Assembly (NCBI RefSeq): GCF_003208175.1
Contig: NZ_QKMR01000006.1
Span: 84,053-148,052, forward strand
Direction: 5' to 3'
From: Ruminiclostridium sufflavum DSM 19573
GTDB lineage: Bacteria; Bacillota; Clostridia; Acetivibrionales; DSM-1351
DNA length: 64,000 nt
Positions 34,120 to 41,287 of this stretch are shown piece by piece. Within the stretch, counting starts at the first letter, position 1. Each line of letters starts with the position of its first letter. The notes below the pieces were generated by a model. It did not search any database. It saw nothing but the letters and a program-made list of their open reading frames with translations, and was not told the origin of the DNA. The translations under genes and the position numbers were made by a program.

Positions 34120-34161
34120 AATAAAGAAGCCTCTGAAATTAATTTCAGGGGTTTCTTTATT
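34120..34161. terminator. Intrinsic terminator, second copy
   Basis: Arms of 21 bases (starting AATAAAGAAGCC and ending TTCTTTATT) meet at 34140/34141 and are symmetric except for few positions. It ends the BRCT gene and separates it from agrB. Confidence 0.85.
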
Positions 34162-34211
34162 TTACCCATACAAAATAGGCAATAAATAAAAAAAGTTACT
34201 AAAATTTGTCG

Positions 34212-34237
34212 ACAAAGTAAAAACAAAGTAATATAAT
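34212..34237 (+). promoter_or_regulatory. agrBD promoter with tandem repeats
   Basis: Two copies of ACAAAGTAA (34212-34220 and 34223-34231) are spaced 11 bp apart, one helical turn, and run directly into a TATAAT -10 box (34232-34237). There is no good -35 box at the usual place, so activation by a protein bound to the repeats, likely the LytTR regulator AgrA, is inferred. Confidence 0.6.
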
Positions 34238-34265
34238 AGAATAAATTGTAAGTGGTGGTGAACCT

Positions 34266-34847
34266 ATGTTAAAAAAAATTACTAAAAAAATAACCGCTCA
34301 AATTGTGGCAAGTGTTCCGGGAACATCTAAAGAAAAAGCCGAACAAATTAATTATGGATTATATATAGCTTTTTCAGATGGCTTAAAATTAATTGCGGTA
34401 TTATTAGTAGCATTGGGCTTAGGACAGTTTAAATTTGTTTTGGTGGCTGTTGCAGTTTTTGCCATTAACAAATCATATTTTGGTGGGGTTCATGCAAAAA
34501 CGCAGCTCGGATGTATAATTACACATTTTATACTTATGTTTGGTTCTGTTTATTTATCAGATCTAATTAATATTAGATATCTTAATATTATTTTGTTTGT
34601 TATATCGGGAATACTTATGGGTTTGTATGCTCCAGCGGATTTAGCATCAAGACCTATAATTACAGAAAAAAGAAAGAAGGAATTAAGGATTAAAGGGAGT
34701 ATATTATTAGTAATGTGGTTTATCATTACATGTATTGTTCCTGTAAATTATTCAAATATCATTTCTATAGTTACCTTAATTTCAACTATTAATTTAACTC
34801 CTGTAATTTATCGGATTACAAAAAACCAAAAAGGCGGGATATGCTAA
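34266..34847 (+). CDS. agrB: AgrB-like peptide-processing membrane protease
   Basis: The 193-residue protein has about five membrane helices and the catalytic pair His76 and Cys83 in YFGGVHAKTQLGCII, matching AgrB cysteine endopeptidases. It cuts the AgrD precursor and forms the cyclic thiolactone. A GGTGGTGAA site precedes the ATG. It is followed at 34909 by agrD. The length is usual for clostridial AgrB. Confidence 0.92.
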   Translation: MLKKITKKITAQIVASVPGTSKEKAEQINYGLYIAFSDGLKLIAVLLVALGLGQFKFVLVAVAVFAINKSYFGGVHAKTQLGCIITHFILMFGSVYLSDLINIRYLNIILFVISGILMGLYAPADLASRPIITEKRKKELRIKGSILLVMWFIITCIVPVNYSNIISIVTLISTINLTPVIYRITKNQKGGIC

Positions 34848-34908
34848 TACATTGCTTGTAAACATCAGTCTTATAATAAATATCAAAAAAAGTGAGGGGT
34901 GAAAAATA

Positions 34909-35043
34909 ATGAACAAACGTATCAAAATAATTGTTCTAACTGTTCTTAGCGCTGTTGGAATGCTTGCAGCCACATCTTCGGCTTCGGCATGTTGGTTCTG
35001 GTCTTTATATCAGCCAGAATGCCCAAAATCCTTACTAAAGTAA
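34909..35043 (+). CDS. agrD: AgrD-like cyclic autoinducer peptide precursor (44 aa)
   Basis: A 44-residue peptide with a GTGAGGGGTG site. It has a hydrophobic leader (IIVLTVLSAVGMLA, then SSASA), a core ACWFWSLYQPECP and a tail KSLLK. The QPE-x-PKSLLK end is that of clostridial AgrD. Cys28 would form the thiolactone; a second Cys lies at residue 38 in PEC. AgrB at 34266 should process it. The exact ring is not predictable by eye. Confidence 0.9.
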   Translation: MNKRIKIIVLTVLSAVGMLAATSSASACWFWSLYQPECPKSLLK

Positions 35044-35045
35044 CT

Positions 35046-35078
35046 AAAATAAAAAAGGCTTTAAGCCTTTTTTATTTT
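35046..35078. terminator. Shared bidirectional terminator between agrBD and agrCA
   Basis: Arms AAAATAAAAAAGGCTT (35046-35061) and AAGCCTTTTTTATTTT (35063-35078) are a perfect 16-bp inverted repeat. T-runs follow on both strands. The stop codon of the leftward kinase gene lies at the centre. Confidence 0.9.
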
Positions 35079-36368
35079 TATATCCTGAATAAACATCATT
35101 TCGTTTTCATCAAAAATCATGTTGTTTAATACAAATTTATACTTGCTCAAAATTTTTTCAACGATAGCTAATCCCTGACCTCTATTTTTTCCTTTAGTTG
35201 AATAACCATCAATTTTCAACATGTTCATTTTAGGAATAGTATTACAACTATTTGCTATTTTTAAATCTATATTTCCGTTATCATATGCAAGAATAGTAAT
35301 TTCAACTATTTTATCATTGCTTTCAAAGGCGGATTCGATGGCATTGTCTGCATAAATCCCTACAATTTCACATAGTTCGGATACTTTTATTTCTGGTACA
35401 TATTTTACTATGCCAATAGTTTTTAAATTAAATCTTATACCTAAAGTTTTGGCTTTTTCCATTTTTGCTGAAATGATAGCAAATAATGCAACATTTTTAA
35501 TATTAAAAACAGAAGTATTAATAGAATTAGTTGAATCGTATATTTCAGATATATACTGAGCTGTTTCGGCATATTGATTATTAATTATCATGTGATGTAG
35601 TACGGACAAATGATTATTATGGTCGTGTTTATATCTCCTAAGATCCTGTAATGTATCACACAAAGATTCATTATAAAATTCTTGTTGACGTTTCTCTTCT
35701 AAATAATCCTCTTTACGCTGATATTTATTTATATAAATTATGGCTACAATTACAAATGCAAATGATATTATTAAGGCAATAGCGAAAGAAATTATATTAT
35801 AGTGATCTACGAAATGAGCATTCATATTTAACAGCATTACAAGGAGAACTATACCAAACAAAACAGAAACAGGCTTTAAATTTTTAATTTTATGTAACCT
35901 TGTAAAATAACGTGTTGATATTGTAATTAATGTACAAATAATTAGTATAGAAATATTAACCATAAGATATAAGTAAATATTATTTTTTATTGTAGCAGCT
36001 GTTACGTCAAGTTTAAACAACATAGAAAATAATATAGGTGTTAGGTAATTAGCAAATCCGAGTGCTGCCATTACAACAAAAAAAGATACTATTGCTTTTG
36101 ACCAGCTAATTTTTAAAATATTTTTTATTGTTTGCAAACATATAAAAAATAAAATTATTGGTTTTATTAATTGAAATTCTCTAGAAACATTAACATATTG
36201 TGCCCAAAGCGTAGATACAAAGCCGTTTATAAATCCAAAAACAACAAGTAATAATAATAGTCTTCTTATATCACATTTAAAGCTAAAGTTAAATTTTAAG
36301 AAAATAAAAATTAACAAAGCAGTTAATGCAGAGAATACAGTGTTTATTAATAGATATCCTATGCTCAT
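35061..36368 (-). CDS. agrC: AgrC-like sensor histidine kinase (GHKL type)
   Basis: The first 210 residues hold about six membrane helices (ending IISFAFVIVAIIYINKY). The phosphorylated His is in LRRYKHDHNNHLSVLHHMI; the ATP domain has YADNAIESAFE (N box) and KGKNRGQGLAIVEKIL (G box). This is the AgrC/HPK10 arrangement, sensing the cyclic peptide made by AgrB/AgrD. Its start overlaps agrA's stop by 4 bases. It is convergent with agrBD, unlike the usual single agrBDCA operon. Confidence 0.92.
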   Translation of the reverse strand: MSIGYLLINTVFSALTALLIFIFLKFNFSFKCDIRRLLLLLVVFGFINGFVSTLWAQYVNVSREFQLIKPIILFFICLQTIKNILKISWSKAIVSFFVVMAALGFANYLTPILFSMLFKLDVTAATIKNNIYLYLMVNISILIICTLITISTRYFTRLHKIKNLKPVSVLFGIVLLVMLLNMNAHFVDHYNIISFAIALIISFAFVIVAIIYINKYQRKEDYLEEKRQQEFYNESLCDTLQDLRRYKHDHNNHLSVLHHMIINNQYAETAQYISEIYDSTNSINTSVFNIKNVALFAIISAKMEKAKTLGIRFNLKTIGIVKYVPEIKVSELCEIVGIYADNAIESAFESNDKIVEITILAYDNGNIDLKIANSCNTIPKMNMLKIDGYSTKGKNRGQGLAIVEKILSKYKFVLNNMIFDENEMMFIQDIKIKKA

Positions 36369-37078
36369 GGTTCAAGTCCTTTCTCAAATCCAGAGATATA
36401 TTTAGGTCCAATATCACAAGATGTTCCATCTAGTAGTTTAATTTTTTTATTTTTGAAATCTATGCAATAAATTTTTTCGCAGTTTACCAAAGCAGAACGA
36501 TGGCAACGTTTAAACCGAGTATCACTAATTCTGCTTTCTAATTCTTCGAGTGATTCGTATGTTGAGTGTTCACCATACTTAGTGTATATAATAGTTTTTC
36601 TATTTAAGTGTGCTATGTAGTTTATAGTGTTTTTAGGAACAAAATATACTTCCGAATTGCATTTGATTTGTAATTTTGGCTCCTTTAGTAGCTCGTTTTG
36701 TACCTTTTCCTTTGAAAGCTTTACTAATGTATCTTCAAGTACATCCCATTCTGGCTTACATATAAATCTATAGGCACGTATTTCAAATGCTTTAAAAACA
36801 AAATCTAAACATCCGGTAAAAAATATAATGTCAATAGATTCACTACTATCCCTGACTTGCTCAGCTAAATACATACCATTTACTTCGTTCCTCAAGTTGA
36901 TGTCTATAATACAAACATTTATTGTATTAGTTTTAACCGCTTTCATAAATTCGTCTGGATCTGTAGATGCTAGAATTAAATTTCCTTTAATATTATGTTT
37001 TAAAAACCACTCAGATAAAAGATTTTTATAATTTTCTAATGTGTTTAAATTATCATCCAAAACTCCTATATTTAGCAT
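36365..37078 (-). CDS. agrA: AgrA-like response regulator (LytTR)
   Basis: The receiver domain has Asp8/Asp9 (GVLDDN) and phospho-acceptor Asp59 (NVCIIDINLRN). The C-terminal 100 residues are a LytTR DNA-binding domain (YFVPKNTINYIAHLNRKTI, FKRCHRSALVNCEKI). Such proteins bind paired direct repeats with a turn-like spacing, like those before agrBD. A GGAGGCAC site lies upstream of the ATG. It is transcribed leftward with agrC. Confidence 0.92.
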   Translation of the reverse strand: MLNIGVLDDNLNTLENYKNLLSEWFLKHNIKGNLILASTDPDEFMKAVKTNTINVCIIDINLRNEVNGMYLAEQVRDSSESIDIIFFTGCLDFVFKAFEIRAYRFICKPEWDVLEDTLVKLSKEKVQNELLKEPKLQIKCNSEVYFVPKNTINYIAHLNRKTIIYTKYGEHSTYESLEELESRISDTRFKRCHRSALVNCEKIYCIDFKNKKIKLLDGTSCDIGPKYISGFEKGLEP

Positions 37079-37122
37079 ATTAATACAAGTGCCTCCTTTT
37101 ATGTAATAAGATTATATTAAAA

Positions 37123-37151
37123 ATAATACACTAGAATATTTTTTAAGTCAA
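37123..37151 (-). promoter_or_regulatory. Promoter of the leftward agrAC operon
   Basis: On the minus strand TTGACT (37151-37146) and TATTAT (37128-37123) are 17 bp apart, about 45 bases before the agrA start. It looks sigma-A dependent and constitutive. Confidence 0.7.
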
Positions 37152-37471
37152 TAAAAACAACTTTTGGAACGAAATGTATAGACAATATTTGTATTTAAGT
37201 ATATATTGTGATAAGTTAAAACAAATTAAACAGAATATTGCCAATGTTAAGACAAAAAAAGAATGATTTAAATCATATGTTAGGAGGTGGAAATAATAAG
37301 TAAAAAGAGAACTCCTACCCATTAAGTTAGAAAATTCTCTTTTTATTGGTATCGCTTATATATGCAATTAAATACATACAATTAATATGCTATATTAAGA
37401 TTTGACATATGTCAAAAAATAACTAAGTGATTCCTATTAAAAATTCCAATATTACAGGGGGAAACGTATAT
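37152..37471. other. Gene-poor stretch upstream of agrA, with palindrome and hairpins
   Basis: No convincing gene is seen. A perfect 14-bp palindrome ATGATTTAAATCAT is at 37263-37276. It is followed by a TAGGAGG (37281) with no start codon at the right distance. TAGGAG (37281-37286) can pair with CTCCTA (37312-37317), and AAAAAGAGAA (37302-37311) with TTCTCTTTTT (37335-37344), a terminator. The two hairpins cannot easily coexist, which hints at an attenuator or a decayed gene start. Confidence 0.45.
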
Positions 37472-37606
37472 TTGAAAAAAACAGATATTTTCAATTTTGG
37501 AGAAGGATTTGAGCATGTGAAAGGAATTTTTTATAAAGGCAAATATTATAAAAATTTAGGATATGAATATTCAGATAATGAAAAAACGGTTAATGTACGG
37601 ATATAA
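37472..37606 (+). CDS. Small phage-end protein (44 aa), unknown
   Basis: A TTG at 37472 with an AGGGGGAAA site opens a 44-codon frame, MKKTDIFNFGEGFEHVKGIF, then YKGKYYKNLGYEYSDNEKTV. It is basic and beta-like. It is the last gene before the attachment site and is followed immediately by a strong terminator. A role as recombination directionality factor is possible from position, but not supported by motif. Confidence 0.55.
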   Translation: MKKTDIFNFGEGFEHVKGIFYKGKYYKNLGYEYSDNEKTVNVRI

Positions 37607-37640
37607 AAAAACAAGTGCTTTAAAAGCACTTGTTTTTTTA
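37605..37640. terminator. Strong terminator at the right end of the prophage
   Basis: ACAAGTGCTTTT and AAAAGCACTTGT form a perfect hairpin centred at about 37621/37622, flanked by A7 and T7 runs. It would stop transcription from either side near the phage-host boundary. Confidence 0.9.
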
Positions 37641-37665
37641 TATCTAAATTGTTTTGAGAGCCGGC
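37641..37665. mobile_element. attR junction inside cpaF
   Basis: Phage sequence (TATCTAAATTGTTTT) changes to cpaF sequence (GAGCCGGCAAGACAACC). The cpaF frame reads A-G-K-T-T from 37660, the end of the Walker A loop, while bases before about 37658 no longer encode the expected glycine-rich start of that loop. Serine recombinases cross over at a 2-bp core; the exact core cannot be fixed without the left end. Confidence 0.75.
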
Positions 37666-38295
37666 AAGACAACCTTCCTGAATGCATTGTCAAATTTCAT
37701 CCGGAAGGATGAAAGGATTATAACAATAGAAGATTCTGCGGAGCTTCAAATAGCAAACATTCCAAATCTGGTGAGACTTGAAACCAGAAATGAGAACCTT
37801 GAAGGCAAAGGCAGGATTACAATAAGAGATCTGATAAAAGCATCCTTACGGATGAGGCCTGAAAGAATAATCGTTGGTGAAGTTAGAGGTGCTGAGGCAA
37901 TTGACATGCTAGCCGCAATGAATACCGGACACGATGGGTCTATTTCGACAGGACATGCCAATTCGGCAGAAGATATGCTTTCAAGGATAGAGACAATGAT
38001 AGTCAGTTCATCGGCTTTGCCGGTTGAAGCAGTCAGAAGTCAAATAGCCTCTGCCATTGATATAATTATCTTCCTTTCAAGACTGCGGGACAAGTCAAGA
38101 AGGACAATGGAAATATCAGAAATAATTGGTGTAGAAAACAGCCGTATAAAACTGAGTCCGCTATTTGTATTTGAAGAAATGCTTCAAAATGCTGAAAGGC
38201 CGTCCGACCCGGTTGTGGGATACTTGAAAAGAAGTAAAAATCCTTTATATAACAAGTCAAAACTAATAAACGCAGGAATATTTAACTTAGATTAG
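37654..38295 (+). pseudogene. cpaF: 3' part of cpaF, Tad pilus ATPase, split by the prophage
   Basis: The 213 codons from 37654 encode the C-terminal ATPase of CpaF/Tad[15 protein letters not shown], the Asp box [12 protein letters not shown], Walker B-like [19 protein letters not shown], the His box [18 protein letters not shown] and the [17 protein letters not shown] end. The N-terminal domain and the first half of Walker A (GGTGSG in the family) are absent. The frame opens at a TTG with no ribosome site. CpaF powers Flp/Tad pilus assembly. The 5' part should sit left of the prophage; excision would rejoin it. Confidence 0.92.
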
Positions 38296-38432
38296 TCCGA
38301 GTAAAAACGCAGCAACTATTCCTGCAAGCTTATCATGGCACTCTCGATTCACTTTGCCTTGTATGGATAAACTCAGGCTTTCATGATTAAAAAGATTATA
38401 TTGCAAACTCACATCAGACAGGAGGAAAGTAC

Positions 38433-39176
38433 TTGATTGATTATAATTCATATCTAATTGGCATAAGGCTTAAAATTATATATTTTTCAATAGCGGCAAT
38501 ATTTCTTTTTGCAGTCTCGTACATGTTTTATAGAAATGTGCTGTTTTCGGCGGTGATGTGCCCGCTGGGGATATTATATTTAAAATACAAGCGAAAGCAG
38601 ATTATCAGTGCGAGAAGGTATGAGCTTAACCTGCAGTTTAAAGACCTGTTGGCTTCATTATCCTCATCCCTTAGCGCAGGAAGAGCTTTAGAGAATGCAT
38701 TTGAAAATGCGCTGGAAGACCTGCATGTGCTTTATCCAAGTGGCGAAGCTTATATAATTAAAGAGACAGAAGTGATCCTTCATAAGCTATCCTATAATAT
38801 AACAGTTGAGGAAGCATTAAGGGAGCTTGCAGAAAGATCAGATATTGATGACATTATTAATTTTTCTGATGTTATTACTATCTGCAAGAGGACAGGCGGT
38901 AATCTGATAGATGCAATAAAAAATTCAGCTGCGATAATCAGTGACAAAATTGAGATGAAGCAAGAGATTGAAACGATACTGTCATCTAGAAAGCTTGAAC
39001 AGAAAATATTAAATGTCATGCCGATAGGTATGGTTTTCATTCTTTCTGTTACAGCTTCAGACTATATAGAGCCGGTTTTTACAACTTCTCAGGGAAGAAC
39101 AGCTATGACAGTATGCTTGCTTATGCTTATGGCCGCCTTCTTTTTATCAAGCAAAATTATGAATATAAAAATGTGA
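38433..39176 (+). CDS. tadB: TadB-like inner-membrane platform protein (T2SSF)
   Basis: The 247-residue protein has two N-terminal membrane helices, a cytoplasmic type II secretion F domain (FKDLLASLSSSLSAGRALEN, FSDVITICKRTGGNLIDAIK) and two C-terminal helices (VMPIGMVFILSVTAS). TTG 38433 follows AGGAGG with 7-base spacing. It is 137 bases after the cpaF fragment; the gap holds no clear feature. TadB and TadC form the platform on which CpaF works. Confidence 0.9.
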   Translation: MIDYNSYLIGIRLKIIYFSIAAIFLFAVSYMFYRNVLFSAVMCPLGILYLKYKRKQIISARRYELNLQFKDLLASLSSSLSAGRALENAFENALEDLHVLYPSGEAYIIKETEVILHKLSYNITVEEALRELAERSDIDDIINFSDVITICKRTGGNLIDAIKNSAAIISDKIEMKQEIETILSSRKLEQKILNVMPIGMVFILSVTASDYIEPVFTTSQGRTAMTVCLLMLMAAFFLSSKIMNIKM

Positions 39177-39182
39177 GGAAAT

Positions 39183-40064
39183 ATGTTATTTGCTAATTGG
39201 TTTGTCTTATCTGCAATACTGATAATATCAGTATGTTCTTTCGGAATTCTTATTAAACATGGTCCGTCTTATGCAGAATATGTGGAAGCTTTGAATCAAA
39301 AGGATTTTATATTGAAAAAGCTTTTGCCTGTTGGTCTTCATATACTGGACATATGTGCCTATTCTTACAATACAAACTATGACAGAAAAATGATTAATAC
39401 CATCTGTGAAGTCTTTGGTCAGGAGTATTCTGCATTTTATATCAGAATATTTCATGCAAACAAAATCATATTAATTTTACTTGGAATAATATGCGCACTG
39501 AGTGTGGAAATATTGTCACAATATCAAGGTGTATTCCTCGCATATGTAATCCTTTTATTTGGAATATTGGTAATATCAGATGATTTAAAGCTTAATAACA
39601 GGGTAAAAAAAAGACGACTGGAAATCCAGCTTGAGTTCCCGAATTTTATTAATAAGCTGACTCTTTTAATCAATGCAGGAATGACAATGTCTAAGGCATG
39701 GGAAAAGCTATCTTGTGATAGCAATAAAAGCGGATATTTTTATTCTGAGGTAGACAAAACCAGTCTTGATATTAAAGCCGGGAAAAGTGAAGCAGAGGCA
39801 TTCAGCCAATTTGCAAAAAGAGTTAAAACTCCCGAAATATCAAGGCTTATGTCAACTGTCATACAATACACAAAGAGAGGAGGAAACGATTTTGTTATGA
39901 CATTAAGAATATTATCAAACGAGTGCTGGGAGATGCGCAAGAATGCGATAAAAAAACTTGGAGAGGAGGCATCTACAAAGCTTCTTTTACCTATGATGCT
40001 TATGTTTTTTGCCATAATTATAATAGTCATAACTCCTGCAATTATTTCCATGCAAGGGATTTGA
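39183..40064 (+). CDS. tadC: TadC-like platform protein (T2SSF)
   Basis: A 293-residue membrane protein. The F-domain pattern is LEIQLEFPNFINKLTLLINA, GMTMSKAWEKL and VIQYTKRGGNDFVMTLRIL, and the end LLLPMMLMFFAIIIIVITPA is a membrane helix. Six bases separate it from tadB, with a GTGAGGAAAT site. Confidence 0.9.
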   Translation: MLFANWFVLSAILIISVCSFGILIKHGPSYAEYVEALNQKDFILKKLLPVGLHILDICAYSYNTNYDRKMINTICEVFGQEYSAFYIRIFHANKIILILLGIICALSVEILSQYQGVFLAYVILLFGILVISDDLKLNNRVKKRRLEIQLEFPNFINKLTLLINAGMTMSKAWEKLSCDSNKSGYFYSEVDKTSLDIKAGKSEAEAFSQFAKRVKTPEISRLMSTVIQYTKRGGNDFVMTLRILSNECWEMRKNAIKKLGEEASTKLLLPMMLMFFAIIIIVITPAIISMQGI

Positions 40065-40139
40065 ACATTACCTGCAATTGTATGAGCTGTGATAGAAGCT
40101 GAATAAGCATTAAAATCAAAAATATAGGAGGATAAATAC

Positions 40140-40352
40140 ATGCTTAATACACTTAAAAGATTTGCTGCCGAGGAGGATGGTATGGGAACGGTTGAGATAG
40201 TAATTATTATTGCTGTTCTTGTTGGAGTGGCTTTATTATTCAGAAATCAGCTGATTAAATTTGTAAACAGTATTATAGAGAATCTTTTTCCTGACGGGAA
40301 CCAGCTTGAAAATAACACAGGAACCCAGGCGAAGCTAAATGGAGCGGACTGA
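40140..40352 (+). CDS. flp: Flp-type pilin
   Basis: A 70-residue prepilin. After a short basic leader (LNTLKRFAAEEDG) the mature N-terminus MGTVEIVIIIAVLVGVALLF has Glu at position +5 and a hydrophobic stretch, as in Flp/Fap pilins processed by TadV-type peptidases. A short polar C-terminus (NQLENNTGTQ) follows. A GGAGGA site precedes the ATG. It is the main pilus subunit candidate. Confidence 0.88.
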   Translation: MLNTLKRFAAEEDGMGTVEIVIIIAVLVGVALLFRNQLIKFVNSIIENLFPDGNQLENNTGTQAKLNGAD

Positions 40353-40416
40353 TTGCCTCAAGCCTATCAGTGGCTTTCTGCCAAAATAATTGCTTGAATG
40401 GTAAGGAGAAGAGCTA

Positions 40417-41043
40417 ATGAGTTTGGCTTTAAATACAAAAAAAATTTATATAAATAAAAAAGGCAGCTTGACAGCAGAGACATCAATAGTTTTTTCGGTT
40501 GTATTTCTGCTTACGGCCGCACTTATATATATTTTTATACTTATGTATCAATATGCAGTTCTTCAAAGCATTGTCAATGAAGCCGCTAATATAGGCTCAT
40601 GCTATTATTGCAAGCAATTTTGTGATGAATACGGCTATTCGGTTAATAATAATCTTTATTGGAGAATATATGATAAAAGCTCAGAAGAAAAAAAGGCTGC
40701 GCTTAACCAATATATCTCTGAAAGACTTAAAAAATCAGTTTTTAATTCACAAATTAAATCTGACATCTGTATATCGGATAAATTCTTATTAAAGCAGATT
40801 AGTGCCTCACTTGAGGCTCAATATCGCCTTCCTGCGGGAAACTGTCTTGAAATATTCGGCCTTCCGTCAACAATCTGCATTAAAGCTGAGGCGAATTCTC
40901 CCCTCCATGATAAAGCTGAGTTTGTCAGAAATCTGGATATTATCAACGATATTGAAAAATGTATTGCAAACAGTGATAATAAATGGATTGGTAAAGATTC
41001 GCAGGTAAGTACTGTATTGGATAAGCTTTTCAAATCCAGATAG
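40417..41043 (+). CDS. TadE-like pseudopilin
   Basis: The 208-residue protein has leader NKKG, then SLTAETSIVFSVVFLLTAAL with Glu at +5, a class III prepilin signal. The rest is extracellular with several cysteines (GSCYYCKQFCDE). A minor pilin or pseudopilin in pilus assembly. An AAGGAGAAG site precedes the ATG. Confidence 0.8.
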   Translation: MSLALNTKKIYINKKGSLTAETSIVFSVVFLLTAALIYIFILMYQYAVLQSIVNEAANIGSCYYCKQFCDEYGYSVNNNLYWRIYDKSSEEKKAALNQYISERLKKSVFNSQIKSDICISDKFLLKQISASLEAQYRLPAGNCLEIFGLPSTICIKAEANSPLHDKAEFVRNLDIINDIEKCIANSDNKWIGKDSQVSTVLDKLFKSR

Positions 41044-41110
41044 AATCCTTACCGATTACACCTACGGGATATATTTTCTAAAAAAGTTTTGTCGTGTCGG
41101 AATTACCGGA

Positions 41111-41269
41111 GTCAATTACTGTCGGCCGATAATTTGGGTTTGAGGCTGAAGCCCTCTAAAGTCAAAACAAATTCAAACTCAAACTGTATTAGCTTAAAGG
41201 CTTAATTCACCTGAAAAGGAGGTGTAAATATCGCTGTGATAGAGTATAGTCAGCCGATAGCAATTACTT
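41111..41269. repeat. Host intergenic repeat family, copy before the TadG-like gene
   Basis: It begins GTCAATTACTGTCGGCCGAT (41111-41130). The block 41111-41186 is a reverse complement, with few changes, of 45214-45303. A conserved box CAGCCGATAGCAATTACTT ends it at 41251-41269, just 18 bases before the next start codon. The intervening sequence includes a GGAGGTG site without a gene. Confidence 0.7.
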
Positions 41270-41287
41270 GGATAAAGGTGGTGTATA

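Larger units (their letters stand above)
1..37655. mobile_element. Siphovirus prophage inserted in cpaF (left end outside window)
   Basis: A continuous phage genome runs from a serine recombinase at the left edge, through early, replication, packaging, head, tail and lysis genes, to a junction near 37655. There the reading frame of the host pilus ATPase gene cpaF begins abruptly at its Walker A loop. The left attachment site and the 5' part of cpaF must lie to the left of position 1. The gene order (HNH, TerS, TerL, portal, protease, capsid) is that of HK97-type, cos-packaging siphoviruses of Firmicutes. No structural gene is visibly broken, so the element could be inducible, but that is inference. 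Confidence 0.93.

Noticed and set aside
35061-37078. agrCA as a host two-component system next to the phage
   Set aside because: It lies left of the attR junction and of the phage-end terminator, so it belongs to the element.
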